64,000 nt of DNA from Acetivibrio alkalicellulosi (GTDB taxonomy: Bacteria; Bacillota; Clostridia; Acetivibrionales; Acetivibrionaceae). Below the pieces are notes generated by a model. It did no database searches, was not told where the DNA came from, and was given only the letters and a program-made list of their open reading frames with translations. Shown in pieces: positions 48,531-58,922 of this stretch (position 1 is the stretch's first letter; each line of letters begins with the position of its first letter). Position numbers and translations under genes: made by a program. The stretch is taken from NCBI GenBank assembly GCA_008125075.1, contig VLTH01000001.1, positions 1 through 64,000 of the forward strand, read 5' to 3'.

Positions 48531-50468
48531 ATGTGTAAAAAGTTTTTTTTAGTGGTACTTTTGACAGTTATTATTACCTGTACTTTTCAGACAACTTTTG
48601 GAAATACTCCATCATATGGAGACTTAAACGGTGATGGCAAGATAAACACAATCGATCTAGTTATGATGAATCGTCATATTCTGGAAATTCAAGCTCTTGA
48701 AGATACTGTAGTAGCAGACCTAAATGGCGACGGAAAAGTAAACTCAATAGATTATGTACTTTTAAGAAGATATATACTTGAAATTATATCAGTGTTTCCA
48801 GTGGAAAACATGACTCCTTCAATTGATGGTGAAATAAATCTAGGATCAACAATAACCTATTCTGGTGAAGGTATTCATGTAGATGGTTCAGTTGTTACAA
48901 TATCCTCAGGAGGAGACTTTTTAGTAAGTGGAACTTTAGCTAATGGAATGATATATGTTAATGCAAAAGACGACGTTACATTGCATCTTAATAATGCAAA
49001 TATAACTAATTTAACTGGACCTGCAATTTATTTTGACAATGGAAATAAAGCTACTATTGTATTATCTGATGGCACAATTAACAGCTTAACAGATGGAAAC
49101 AGTAATATATATGATACTGAGGAGGTCAGTGTTGAAGGTGCTCTGACTAGTAATGTGGCTTTAGAGATAAAAGGGAATGGGACTTTAAATGTTACTGGTA
49201 ATTATGATCATGGTGTTATAAGTTATACTGATTTATCAATAAGCAGTGGAAATATTTTTATTTTAGATGCTGTGACAGACGGAATACATGCAAAGGATTT
49301 AATAAAATTAACTGGTGGAAATATTAAAATTAACGCTAAATCAGACGGAATTGACAGCAAGGGAGACATTTATATTGATGGAAGTGTTTTAGATATAACA
49401 GCAGGAAAACATGCTATAACAGTAAATGATAATATATCAATAAATGATGGAGACATTACAATTGCTGCAGAAAGAGATGGAATTAACGCAGGCAAAAATG
49501 TAACAATTTATGACGGTAATATAAATATAATCGCAGGCGAAGAAGGAATAGATAGCAAAGGAGATTTAACTATACTCTGTGACATAAGCATAGTTTCAGT
49601 TGAAGATTGTTTTGATATTTCTGGCAATGTTGTGATTAATGGAGGAGTTCTAAACTTAAAATCTACAAGAACTGATGCAATTGATTCAAATAAATCAATA
49701 ACAATTTCAGGAGGAGTCTTTGAGCTAGATGCAGGAAAACACGGTATCACAGCAGATGAAAATATTACTATTAGTGGTGGACAATTTAATATTAAAGCTG
49801 TAAGAGATGGAATTGATGCAGAACTTGACATATTAATAAGAGATGGTTTCTATACAATAGATGCAGGAAGGGATGCCATTACTGCTAATGGAAATTTAAC
49901 AGTAGAGAATGGTGAGTTTACTCTTAATGCAAAATCCGACGGATTTGACATTAGTGGAGATATTCTAATTGAAAACGGAGAATACTACATATACGCTGAT
50001 AATGATGGTATTAAAGGTAAGGATATAACAATAAATGAAGGAGCAATAGAAATTACAGTTTATTCAGAAGGTATAGACTGTAAAGGAAATCTAATTATAA
50101 ATGATGGGCTTATAAGCGTATTTTCAAGTTCAGATTCTATTTTTGCTACTGACAGTATAGTAATTAATGGAGGTACTTTTAATTTAATATCAGTGAAGGA
50201 AGATACAATAGATTCAAGTGGATCACTTACCATTAATGATGGTGAATTCTTATTATCATCAGGTGGTAAACATGGCATAAATGTAAACGATAGCATAACT
50301 ATAAAGGGTGGAATTTACAATATCACAGCTATTGGATATGGAATTAACTGTGATGGATACATTTTAATTGAAAATGGAAATTTTACCATTGATTCAGAGT
50401 TAGAAAATGTATTTGCCGGAACAGAGTTAATAGTTGGCGATGGTGTAGTAGGTATTACAGGTAATTAA
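48531..50468 (+). CDS. secreted dockerin-bearing beta-helix protein, shorter paralogue
   Basis: 645 residues. Signal peptide at about 1-24 (MCKKFFLVVLLTVIITCTFQ), dockerin-type repeats GDLNGDGKINTIDLVMMNRH and ADLNGDGKVNSIDYVLLRRY at about 30-82, then beta-helix repeats of the Cthe_2159/DUF4353 type (for example DGIDSKGDIYIDGSVLDITA). ATG after GGGGAGG. It stops inside the helix (GDGVVGITGN) and lacks the C-terminal domain and Gly/Trp tail of the upstream paralogue. The pair looks like a tandem duplication, upstream motif included. Confidence 0.85.
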   Translation: MCKKFFLVVLLTVIITCTFQTTFGNTPSYGDLNGDGKINTIDLVMMNRHILEIQALEDTVVADLNGDGKVNSIDYVLLRRYILEIISVFPVENMTPSIDGEINLGSTITYSGEGIHVDGSVVTISSGGDFLVSGTLANGMIYVNAKDDVTLHLNNANITNLTGPAIYFDNGNKATIVLSDGTINSLTDGNSNIYDTEEVSVEGALTSNVALEIKGNGTLNVTGNYDHGVISYTDLSISSGNIFILDAVTDGIHAKDLIKLTGGNIKINAKSDGIDSKGDIYIDGSVLDITAGKHAITVNDNISINDGDITIAAERDGINAGKNVTIYDGNINIIAGEEGIDSKGDLTILCDISIVSVEDCFDISGNVVINGGVLNLKSTRTDAIDSNKSITISGGVFELDAGKHGITADENITISGGQFNIKAVRDGIDAELDILIRDGFYTIDAGRDAITANGNLTVENGEFTLNAKSDGFDISGDILIENGEYYIYADNDGIKGKDITINEGAIEITVYSEGIDCKGNLIINDGLISVFSSSDSIFATDSIVINGGTFNLISVKEDTIDSSGSLTINDGEFLLSSGGKHGINVNDSITIKGGIYNITAIGYGINCDGYILIENGNFTIDSELENVFAGTELIVGDGVVGITGN

Positions 50469-50497
50469 TTTTACCGTTCTTTTTTCCTTAAAATAAT

Positions 50498-50532
50498 AAA
50501 AGTGAGAGGGCATTTAGCCCTCTCACTTTTAT
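50498..50532. terminator. bidirectional terminator between dockerin gene and ATPase operon
   Basis: AAAAGTGAGAGGGC and GCCCTCTCACTTTT form a perfect stem around ATTTA, with T runs on both strands. It serves the two convergent transcripts. Confidence 0.93.
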
Positions 50533-50642
50533 GTATAGATTTCTATTCTCAAAATACTTTTCAGAATAGAACCTTTGATTTTATGCGAATTATGTTTTCA
50601 TCCTATGTTGGTGAGCTTTTTGCTCATGAATGTCTATTTTGT

Positions 50643-51257
50643 TTAAAGCATATTCTTTTTTATTGAATGAAGTCTTGAAAAATCTTCCCGCTCTTTTTCT
50701 TCTAGATATTTTTCCATAAAGCTTACCAAATTTTCATATCGGGGTATCATTATTGTCTTTAGAGCATTTGCTCGTTTTTGAGTTTTTTTAATGTGATTTG
50801 CCAATCTGTAAAGAGAGTTTTCTACTTGAGCTAGTTCAATAGCCAGTTTTTTCGCACTATTAAACCTTTCAAAAGTTAAATCTAAAGAATAATTGGTTCG
50901 ATAAAAACTATAATTTGCATCTGGATTGGTTGAAGAAGCTTTTACTAAAGGTACCTCTACACCCATTATACTCCTGTATTTAACGCTTACACTGTCTTCT
51001 TCCGATATTGCATATCCTACTTGCTCAATAGTACTTATTCCAGAAGAGATGTTTGTCATTTGAAGAGCCTTGTAGGCCTCTTCAAAAACCATGTTCATTT
51101 CTTCCCGTAGTTTTTCAGCACGTTTTGATAATGCAATCATTTCTGTAAATAATATATTTCTTTTTTTATCTAAAAGTTCATATCCCACTCTTGACATTCT
51201 TAAATTAGAACGTGCACTAATAAGGTTTCCCTTTGAAGGAAAAGTTGAAACATCCAT
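50643..51257 (-). CDS. ntpD: V-type ATPase subunit D
   Basis: 204 residues, mostly helical. N-terminal FPSKGNLISARSNLRMSRVGYELLDKKRNIL is the family signature; the C-terminal half is the second long helix of the coiled-coil rotor shaft. Couples ATP turnover in A3B3 to rotation of the K ring. ATG after AAAGGAG. Last gene of the operon, closed by the terminator at 50498-50532. Confidence 0.95.
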   Translation of the reverse strand: MDVSTFPSKGNLISARSNLRMSRVGYELLDKKRNILFTEMIALSKRAEKLREEMNMVFEEAYKALQMTNISSGISTIEQVGYAISEEDSVSVKYRSIMGVEVPLVKASSTNPDANYSFYRTNYSLDLTFERFNSAKKLAIELAQVENSLYRLANHIKKTQKRANALKTIMIPRYENLVSFMEKYLEEKEREDFSRLHSIKKNML

Positions 51258-51278
51258 ATATCAAAACTCCTTTAAATA

Positions 51279-52655
51279 CTATTTATCAGGATAGTATTTG
51301 TCAAGTATCTTAGTATCTATTCTGTCAAGCTCTTCTTTGGGTAAAATACCAAGTATTTTCCAACCGGTGTTTAATGTTTGCTCCATGGTCCTATCTTCAT
51401 CAATACCTTGAGATACAAATTCTTTTTCAAAAGATCTTCCAAACTCCATATATAGTTTGTCAATATTATTTAGTTCATCTTCTCCAATTACTGAAGATAA
51501 AGAGCGTACCTCCTGAACTTTTGAGTAAGATGCAAATAATTGTCTGGCACAAGCCCCATGATCTTCACGTGTTATACCTTTACCAGTTCCGTCTTTAACC
51601 AGCCTTGAAAGTGAAGGTAGTATATTAATAGGAGGATAGATACCCTTTTGATGCAAATTTCTGTCAAGAACAATTTGTCCTTCTGTAATGTATCCTGTAA
51701 GGTCAGGAATAGGGTGTGTTATATCGTCACTTGGCATTGTTAGTATTGGTATCTGTGTTATAGAACCATTTTTCTCTTTTACCATACCTGCCCGTTCATA
51801 AATTGAAGTAAGGTCACTGTACATATATCCAGGAAACCCCTTTCTACTTGGGATTTCACCTCGTGATGAAGATAGTTCTCTTAAAGCTTCGCAGTATGCA
51901 CTCATGTCGGTTAGTATAACCAGAACATGCATTTCAAGCTCATATGCCATATATTCAGCAGCCGTCAGAGCACATCTTGGAGTAATAATCCTTTCTGTAG
52001 TCGGATCATTAGAGAGATTAACAAACATAACAACCTTTTGCATAACACCGCTTTGCTCAAAACTATTCTTAAAAGTTTCAGCCACTTCATAGCTTACTCC
52101 CATTGCAGCAAATACAATCGCAAAATTAGACTCATTTTCTGAAGGTAATTTTGCCTGACGAACTATTTGTTCTGTTAGAGCATCGTGGGGAAGCCCATTT
52201 CCAGAAAATATGGGAAGCTTTTGACCTCTTATAAGTGTAGTAAGACCATCTATTGAAGATATACCTGTATTAATATAGTTTCTTGGATATTTACGAGACA
52301 CAGGGTTTATTGGTTTTCCATTAATGTCCCATCTAACATGAGGATATACATCTCCTAAATTGTCTTTTGGGCGACCCACACCATCAAAAACTCTTCCAAG
52401 TATTTCTTTTGACAGTGGAAGTTCTAAAGGATGGCCAAGAAATCGAGTTTTTGTATTATCAAGAGATAAATTTTGAGTACCTTCAAAAACCTGTACAATT
52501 GTGTGTTCTTCAGATATCTCTACAACTTTTCCAAGGCGCATATCACATCCATCAACTTGTATTTCCACCAATTCATCATAGGCTACACCACTTATTCCTT
52601 CAAGGATAATAAGTGGCCCTGTAATACCTTTTAGTCCTATATATTCTAATTGCAT
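51279..52655 (-). CDS. ntpB: V-type ATPase subunit B
   Basis: 458 residues. Non-catalytic nucleotide-binding-fold subunit: [32 protein letters not shown] (degenerate P-loop), [10 protein letters not shown], and [24 protein letters not shown] 52655 has AAAGGAG about 9 bases upstream; the TTG two codons earlier is too close to it. Confidence 0.97.
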   Translation of the reverse strand: MQLEYIGLKGITGPLIILEGISGVAYDELVEIQVDGCDMRLGKVVEISEEHTIVQVFEGTQNLSLDNTKTRFLGHPLELPLSKEILGRVFDGVGRPKDNLGDVYPHVRWDINGKPINPVSRKYPRNYINTGISSIDGLTTLIRGQKLPIFSGNGLPHDALTEQIVRQAKLPSENESNFAIVFAAMGVSYEVAETFKNSFEQSGVMQKVVMFVNLSNDPTTERIITPRCALTAAEYMAYELEMHVLVILTDMSAYCEALRELSSSRGEIPSRKGFPGYMYSDLTSIYERAGMVKEKNGSITQIPILTMPSDDITHPIPDLTGYITEGQIVLDRNLHQKGIYPPINILPSLSRLVKDGTGKGITREDHGACARQLFASYSKVQEVRSLSSVIGEDELNNIDKLYMEFGRSFEKEFVSQGIDEDRTMEQTLNTGWKILGILPKEELDRIDTKILDKYYPDK

Positions 52656-52744
52656 AAACAACTACTCCTTTTTAAAGCATTTAATAAATTTGAAGAAAAA
52701 TATTCCAGAAATTTAAATTTTGCGGTCTAGGGTCAGTAAATACC

Positions 52745-54541
52745 CTACTTATTATAATTTATTAAAAGCTGGTCTAGTTTGCCGCCAGTTGTTTTCTTTA
52801 AATCATCAAATTTTTCAGGTTCATCATTTCCAATAGTATATTTTACCTTAACAATATCTTCAAAAACTCCTGTTTCCTTAATAAATGAAATAGGAAGTTC
52901 ATTTTTTAAAAGCTCTAGGCATTTATCATAAATAAAAAGAATTAATTCCATCATAAGAAATTGCTTTTTCAATGGAACAAAGGTATCTATTGAATGAAAA
53001 GCATCCTGTTGCAAAAAGCTAAGTCTTATAAGCCGTCCTATTTCAAGTATGAGTTTTTGATTGTCAGGAAGTATGTCTCCTCCAACTAATTTTACAATTT
53101 CCTTATATCCGCTTTCTTCTTGAAGGATTTTTAGCAACTCATTACGATAATCAATAAAAGAAGGATTTACATTTTCCTTGTACCAGTTTGAAAGAGGATT
53201 TATATATTCACTATAACTAGTTAGCCAGTCTATAGCAGGATAATGCCTTGAATAGGCAAGGTTTCTATCAAGCCCCCAAAAACACCTAATAAACCGTTTT
53301 GTATTTTGGGTTACAGGCTCTGAAAAATCTCCACTTTGTGGGGATACAGCACCAATTATGGATATTGAACCAGTTGTGTTATTTAAATTAATTGTTCTTC
53401 CTGCACGGCCATAAAACTCCGATAGTCTAGAAGACAGATAAGCAGGGAATCCCTCTTCAGCGGGCATTTCTTCAAGTCTACCAGAGATTTCTCTAAGTGC
53501 TTCTGCCCACCTTGAAGTGGAGTCCACCATTATTGCAACATCATAACCCATATCCCTGTAATACTCTGCCATAGTAACACCTGTGTAAATTGATGCTTCT
53601 CTTGCAGCAACAGGCATATCTGAGGTGTTTGCAATAAGTACAGTGCGTTCCATCAGTGATTTTCCGCTTCTAGGGTCAATAAGCTTAGGAAACTCCTCTA
53701 AAACCTCAGTCATTTCGTTTCCGCGTTCACCACATCCAATATAAAAGATTATGTCAGCATCGGACCATTTTGCAAGCTGATGCTGAGTCATGGTTTTACC
53801 TGTACCAAAGCTTCCTGGGATAGCAGCAGTTCCTCCTTTGGCCATTGGGAAAAAAGCATCTATTACTCTTTGACCTGTAATTAGAGGTCTATCAATTAGG
53901 AGTCTTTTATTATAGGGACGAGGTTGTCTAACAGTCCATTCCTGAACCATGGTAAGGTCATGTGTACCATTCTTTGAAGTTACCCCAATCAATTTGTCCA
54001 GTATTGTGTAATGGCCATCAGATACTATATCAGTTACTTTTCCTTCAATGCCATAGGGTATCATAACTTTATGCATAATAAGAGATGTCTCCTGCACTTT
54101 TGCAAAAACCATGCCAGAAGTTACAATATCACCAGGTTTTACAGTAATTTGTACATTCCATCTTTTATTTTCACTAAGAGGGTTAATGTTTATACCTCTT
54201 TCTATAAAGAAACCAAACTTTTCAGATGCAGTACCAAGAGGTCTTTGAATACCGTCAAATATGTTTCCAATTATACCTGGAGCAAGTTTTAAGGAAAGAG
54301 GTTTTCCTGTAGATACTACAGGCTCTCCAGGATAAAGACCTGTAGTAACCTCATGCACTTGTATTGTTGCATAGTTGTTTTTAAGCTCAATTACTTCGCC
54401 TATAAGCTTTTCCTTTCCAACCAAAACAACTTCACGCATTTTAAAAGAAACATTACCTGCTGCTTTTATTACAGGTCCATTAATACTAAATATATAACCT
54501 TGATTTTGATTTTCAACTTTTAACAAACCTACGTCACCCAC
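52745..54541 (-). CDS. ntpA: V-type ATPase catalytic subunit A
   Basis: 598 residues. Walker A GSFGTGKT, YIGCGERGNEMTEVL, the A-type bulge domain (about 110-200), and EEGFPAYLSSRLSEFYGRAG. All catalytic elements are present. GTG start one base after the subunit E stop, with a poor ribosome-binding site, so translation probably depends on coupling. Confidence 0.97.
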   Translation of the reverse strand: MGDVGLLKVENQNQGYIFSINGPVIKAAGNVSFKMREVVLVGKEKLIGEVIELKNNYATIQVHEVTTGLYPGEPVVSTGKPLSLKLAPGIIGNIFDGIQRPLGTASEKFGFFIERGININPLSENKRWNVQITVKPGDIVTSGMVFAKVQETSLIMHKVMIPYGIEGKVTDIVSDGHYTILDKLIGVTSKNGTHDLTMVQEWTVRQPRPYNKRLLIDRPLITGQRVIDAFFPMAKGGTAAIPGSFGTGKTMTQHQLAKWSDADIIFYIGCGERGNEMTEVLEEFPKLIDPRSGKSLMERTVLIANTSDMPVAAREASIYTGVTMAEYYRDMGYDVAIMVDSTSRWAEALREISGRLEEMPAEEGFPAYLSSRLSEFYGRAGRTINLNNTTGSISIIGAVSPQSGDFSEPVTQNTKRFIRCFWGLDRNLAYSRHYPAIDWLTSYSEYINPLSNWYKENVNPSFIDYRNELLKILQEESGYKEIVKLVGGDILPDNQKLILEIGRLIRLSFLQQDAFHSIDTFVPLKKQFLMMELILFIYDKCLELLKNELPISFIKETGVFEDIVKVKYTIGNDEPEKFDDLKKTTGGKLDQLLINYNK

Positions 54542-54542
54542 T

Positions 54543-55139
54543 TTAGTCTATTCTAAGACAACTTATTTCAAAAAAACTATCCATAGATTGTTTAAGTTTT
54601 TTAGATATTGTGTTATCAATGATAGTATTTTTTGTTTTGTTTAAAACTCTGCATCCCCCTATGATTTCATCACTTGCTTCTTCAAATAAAATTTTAGAAG
54701 GTAGTTTATCTTTATTATTTGTAATTAAATCTATATCTTTTTTGCATAGATATACAATCAACTCACCTTCTCCTGCAAGCTTGCAGGAATTAGTTATTGA
54801 GTTTATAAGGTAGTCAATATAATCGCTACTGTTAATAAATTCATTAATTTTGAGATCTACTTCATCAAATACTATTTTTTTTATTTGCTCTCTTGTTTTT
54901 GCAAGAAGCTGTCTACCTTCTGAAAATGACTTTGCTATAATGTCATTTTTTTCATTTTCAATGGCTTTAAGAATTTTTGATAATTGTTCTTGTGACTCCA
55001 TGTGAAACTCTTCTCGTTTTTGCCTCATTAGAGTTTCCTTATCTTCTTTCATTTTTTGCAATATCTCATCCCTCTTTTTAGTAGCTTCCTCAAGAGCGAT
55101 TTTGCTAAAATATTCTAATTTTTCATTTATAGTACTCAA
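54543..55139 (-). CDS. ntpE: V-type ATPase subunit E
   Basis: 198 residues. Long N-terminal helix rich in charged residues (KLEYFSKIALEEATKKRDEI, KREEFHMESQEQLSK) and a small C-terminal globular part ending ...GGCRVLNKTKNTIIDNTISK. Half of the peripheral stalk, paired with the G/H subunit. TTG start after GAGGTGATG. Confidence 0.9.
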   Translation of the reverse strand: MSTINEKLEYFSKIALEEATKKRDEILQKMKEDKETLMRQKREEFHMESQEQLSKILKAIENEKNDIIAKSFSEGRQLLAKTREQIKKIVFDEVDLKINEFINSSDYIDYLINSITNSCKLAGEGELIVYLCKKDIDLITNNKDKLPSKILFEEASDEIIGGCRVLNKTKNTIIDNTISKKLKQSMDSFFEISCLRID

Positions 55140-55166
55140 ATAACATCACCTCAAAATCTTTGTATA

Positions 55167-55469
55167 TTACAAGCCTATGGACTCCTCAATATACTTCATC
55201 ACTGAATTAGAACCTCTGCTTGTTCCATGCCTGTCAGGTATTTCTACAATAAGTGGATACTTTATGTTTAGTCGAATATTCATAATATAGTCAGGTATAA
55301 TATCAACTAATTTTTCAGTAATAAGTACTATTTGTATTTCCTTATCATTTATAACACTTTCAAATGCCTCTAATATTTCGTTTTTTTCATGTACCACAAC
55401 ACCTTTAATTCCTGCCAATCTCATACCAGTAAGAGTGTCAATATTATCGCTGATTAAAAACGTTTTCAA
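55167..55469 (-). CDS. ntpG: V-type ATPase subunit F
   Basis: 100 residues with the F-subunit pattern: SDNIDTLTGMRLAGIKGVVV, then IQIVLITEKLVDIIPDYI and a C-terminal PLIVEIPDR. Rotor protein bound to subunit D. TTG start six bases from the K stop; the overlapping AGGAAAG is the likely ribosome-binding site. Confidence 0.9.
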   Translation of the reverse strand: MKTFLISDNIDTLTGMRLAGIKGVVVHEKNEILEAFESVINDKEIQIVLITEKLVDIIPDYIMNIRLNIKYPLIVEIPDRHGTSRGSNSVMKYIEESIGL

Positions 55470-55475
55470 AGTAAA

Positions 55476-55907
55476 TCACAGCTTTCCTAAAATTAATATT
55501 GAAATAATTAACCCATAAATTGCAATACCTTCTGAAAGGCCTACAAATATAAGAGTTTTTCCAAGCAGATTAGAATCTTCACTAATAGCTCCTAGTGCTG
55601 CAGAGCTTGATATAGCAACGGCAATTCCAGCTCCAATAGCAGCAAGGCCTGTTGAAAGTGCGGCAGCAATAAGGCCAAGGCCGTTTACATCTTGAGGTGA
55701 AGCTGTTTGACCACCCTGTGCAAAAACAGGCATATGTCCGAAGTAAATTAATGTTGTTGCAAATATCAAAAGGCCAAATACAGCGACAACATTAATACCT
55801 AATATCTTTTTTGCATTCTTGCCAGATATGCCTTTTTTGATCTGGTATATTCCCAAACCTATCATTAACAACACCATAAAAACAGTAATTCCTAAAATAA
55901 ATTCCAC
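55476..55907 (-). CDS. ntpK: V-type ATPase membrane rotor subunit K (c)
   Basis: 143 residues, four hydrophobic spans. The second hairpin (about 75-140) is the c-ring hairpin: LGLIAAALSTGLAAIGAGIA, SEDSNLLGKTLIFVGLSEGIAIYGLII, with the ion-carrying Glu in GLSEGIA. The first hairpin has no acidic residue, as in many clostridial K subunits. Coupling ion (H+ or Na+) cannot be settled from the motif. GTG start after AGGAGGGG. Confidence 0.93.
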   Translation of the reverse strand: MEFILGITVFMVLLMIGLGIYQIKKGISGKNAKKILGINVVAVFGLLIFATTLIYFGHMPVFAQGGQTASPQDVNGLGLIAAALSTGLAAIGAGIAVAISSSAALGAISEDSNLLGKTLIFVGLSEGIAIYGLIISILILGKL

Positions 55908-55929
55908 TATTAACCCCTCCTAAATTTCT

Positions 55930-57837
55930 TTATAGTATATTTTCATTTTTTAATGGTTGATAAACTCTGCCGCCGCCTGTAAAAAATCTGCCAAACAATT
56001 CATAGTACTCAAGCCTTAAGGCCTGGATACCAACTATTAGTCCTTCAAGTGCTATAATAAGTATATTTCCTAGTATGATTTCTATAATACTTCCAACACC
56101 CTGTGTCATACCTGCAAGCATTAGTACTGCTAGAAAAAGACCTGCGTGGTTTAAGGCAAAAGCGCTCAATCTGATAAAAGATATAGTATTACTTATAAAG
56201 GACATAACAGTTTCAAATAATTCAAAAAAAGTCTCAACAAAGAATCCACTTTTATTTTGAGGAAGAAGGCTTCTTTTGTGAATATAGTTTTCTACAGGTT
56301 CTTTAAGGAATATAGCAATTAAAGGCAAAAGCAGGCATAATACTATAAATCCAATTGAAATAAAAACCTTGCCAGTATTGAAAAAGTACAATACAAATGC
56401 TATTACCAGCCAGTAAAAAACAAATCCTGCAAGTCCGTTTTTATCAAATAAAACCCTGGTCAAGTTCTTTGACTTAATGCCGTTTATGATATTTAAAATC
56501 ATTGAGGACGACATAAACAAAACCCCTACAACAACGCCAAAAACAAGCAGTTGGTCAGTGTTTTCCATAGGTGCTGCCCATAGAGGGTGGATCCAGTGTT
56601 CAAATCCAAAAACACTTCCATACACAAAACCAAAGAGGATTGAGGAAAGTCCCGCACCAATTATAACACCACCAAGAGGTAATTTTTTCTTTAACAGTAT
56701 AAACCCAAGTAAAAAGAGCACAAGGCCCTGTCCAACATCACCAAACATTATGCCAAACATAATAAAGTATGTTATAGCAACAAATGTAGTGGGATCAATT
56801 TCATTGTATGAAGGTAACCCATACATTTTTACTAATGATTCAAATGGCCTAAAAATACTATTGTTTTTTAATTCTGTAGGAGGTTTTGCATTATTAACTA
56901 TATCTGGATCCTCTACAATAAAGCTTATATTACTATAACCTTCAAATATAGGAGTCAATGCATCTAATTCCTTTTTAGGGATCCATCCTAATATATAAAA
57001 TGAGTCCTTAGTTTGAGCTACATATTTTTTTATTTCACAAAGCTTATTTAAGTTTTGAAAAGAATTATAAATGTGAAAGGCTTTTGAAGTATTTTCACTT
57101 ATAAAAAGATTGATAGCTTTGTTAGTTTCTTCAAGTTCTTTTTCAAGAGAAATTATTTCAGACTTCAACTCAGCTAAAACCTCAGAAGGAGTGCCTTTAA
57201 AATCCCCTGAAATCCTTGTGCGTTCAAAATACAGTGATGAAAATATACCATCTAATTTTTCTCCGTACATCTGAGGTGCAAAATATATAATCCAAACAGA
57301 ATCTTTATCGCTAGATACAGGAATTACGATACACTCTAAATCTTCTAAATACAATTGCAACTGACTATAGCTTTTTTTTGGCATTTTACCAAAACGGAAC
57401 TTAAAAAACTCAAAGTTAAAAAATCTATCTAATTGCACATCAATATTTGATAATAACTCAAGCTGCTTTTTTACATGAGAGTTTTCATCTAACTGCTTTT
57501 CAAGCTGTATTTTTTTTGAAGTAAGGTTTTCAAATTCACTTTCTAACATATCCAATTGATCAAATACATCCTGAGTAGGCATTATTTTTTTATCTTTATT
57601 TTCATTACCAGCATCTAAGGGATTAAGACCCATAGACTCTAAAAGAGTTGAGCACCTTTTTACTAAAACACAGTGAGAATTATCATCACTATAAGGTGAT
57701 AGTCCCTTAATGCCTTCTAGAATTCCAAGAGCATACTCAAGCTGCATACCACTATTAACGATATAGTTTGAGACAAAGTCTTCAAATTGATCTTTAGGTC
57801 CTACTATATTTATAAATTTCATTTTTAGTATAGACAT
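55930..57837 (-). CDS. ntpI: V-type ATPase subunit I (a)
   Basis: 635 residues. Cytosolic N-terminal half (about 1-320) with coiled-coil arms (EFENLTSKKIQLEKQLDEN), then about seven membrane spans with FVAITYFIMFGIMFGDVGQG and TISFIRLSAFALNHAGLF, the Arg-bearing ion-path helix. Stator channel for the coupling ion. ATG after GAGGTG. Confidence 0.95.
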   Translation of the reverse strand: MSILKMKFINIVGPKDQFEDFVSNYIVNSGMQLEYALGILEGIKGLSPYSDDNSHCVLVKRCSTLLESMGLNPLDAGNENKDKKIMPTQDVFDQLDMLESEFENLTSKKIQLEKQLDENSHVKKQLELLSNIDVQLDRFFNFEFFKFRFGKMPKKSYSQLQLYLEDLECIVIPVSSDKDSVWIIYFAPQMYGEKLDGIFSSLYFERTRISGDFKGTPSEVLAELKSEIISLEKELEETNKAINLFISENTSKAFHIYNSFQNLNKLCEIKKYVAQTKDSFYILGWIPKKELDALTPIFEGYSNISFIVEDPDIVNNAKPPTELKNNSIFRPFESLVKMYGLPSYNEIDPTTFVAITYFIMFGIMFGDVGQGLVLFLLGFILLKKKLPLGGVIIGAGLSSILFGFVYGSVFGFEHWIHPLWAAPMENTDQLLVFGVVVGVLFMSSSMILNIINGIKSKNLTRVLFDKNGLAGFVFYWLVIAFVLYFFNTGKVFISIGFIVLCLLLPLIAIFLKEPVENYIHKRSLLPQNKSGFFVETFFELFETVMSFISNTISFIRLSAFALNHAGLFLAVLMLAGMTQGVGSIIEIILGNILIIALEGLIVGIQALRLEYYELFGRFFTGGGRVYQPLKNENIL

Positions 57838-57869
57838 AATTTCACCTCACATTCTGCTTTATCTTAACG

Positions 57870-58922
57870 CTAATGACCTATAACAAATGTTTTTATTTCA
57901 TCTTTAGGAAGGCTGTATCTTATGCCTTCAATAACTGTTATTATGTTTTTTATGTCCAGTTCCTTTAAGTGAAGGTATGCCATAACAGTTCTAAAACTAT
58001 AGTTTCCACTTAAAAGATGTCTTTTATATATCTTATATACGTAAAACATATAATTAGTTTCCCACATTTGCTCTTCATCAGGTATTAATATTTTTTTATA
58101 CTTTGTTTTAGATGCTAATTCCTTAAATTCCTCTATATTTCTGCTTGATGCAAGATCAATAAGCTGTCTTTTACTTAAATTGTGCCACTGAGGGATTACA
58201 TGATTTAGAATAACTTCTTTTGGCAGGTTAAAAAACTTTTTACATCTATATATCCAAAATATATTAAGTATATCTATTTCAACACCAAAGTAATCGGCAA
58301 TATTTTTTTTGTCTTTTCCTGAAAGGTACTTATCTTTAGCGTCCAATATCATTTTAAAAAAGTATAAGTCCAAATCCATTTCCATATCAAATAACCTTTG
58401 CCTGTCTTTTTTATAAGCAAAGGGGGCTAGTACATTGTAATATTCAGTACCTTTTAGATTTTCAATAAATTCAGTCACACTTTGGGAAAGCATAAGCTTA
58501 TCCGCATCTAAGTCACTATACTTTTTAAGAAAAACTAACGACTCTGCCAAAAGGTTTTTTGACTGATCTGTAGATAGAACTCTTAAGATAATTTTTAGGT
58601 CTTCAATTTCGTAACGTAGAAATGAAGTTTCTAAGAATACTTTTGTTTTTCCCCCTAAAAACTTTAAAAGCTTGGCATAATCATTTTGCAGAGAAGTTTT
58701 TAAAAGATTTTCCAGTTCCCCTCTGTGAACTATATTTTCATTTATATCTGATAACAAAGTTCTGTAACCAGTATTGTTTTTCAAGTAAGCAGCTACGTCG
58801 TGTACTGTTTTTTTTCCTATTATCACGTCATAATCATTGGCAGATAAAAGTTTTCCATGAAGAGACCTAGTTTTTGAGCTTACTGATGCATATTTAAAGG
58901 AAGAGATAAGCACTAACGTCAC
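57870..58922 (-). CDS. ntpC: V-type ATPase subunit C (d)
   Basis: 350 residues, helical, of the V-ATPase C/d family: KTRSLHGKLLSANDYDVIIG start, YEIEDLKIILRVL near 105, IDILNIFWIYRCKKFF near 215. Funnel-shaped connector between the rotor shaft and the K ring. GTG start overlaps the stop of the preceding gene. Confidence 0.92.
   Translation of the reverse strand: MTLVLISSFKYASVSSKTRSLHGKLLSANDYDVIIGKKTVHDVAAYLKNNTGYRTLLSDINENIVHRGELENLLKTSLQNDYAKLLKFLGGKTKVFLETSFLRYEIEDLKIILRVLSTDQSKNLLAESLVFLKKYSDLDADKLMLSQSVTEFIENLKGTEYYNVLAPFAYKKDRQRLFDMEMDLDLYFFKMILDAKDKYLSGKDKKNIADYFGVEIDILNIFWIYRCKKFFNLPKEVILNHVIPQWHNLSKRQLIDLASSRNIEEFKELASKTKYKKILIPDEEQMWETNYMFYVYKIYKRHLLSGNYSFRTVMAYLHLKELDIKNIITVIEGIRYSLPKDEIKTFVIGH

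Noticed and set aside
56477-56938. 153-codon plus-strand open frame opposite ATPase subunit I
   Set aside because: Lies wholly within a well-conserved gene on the other strand and has no start-site support or family match.
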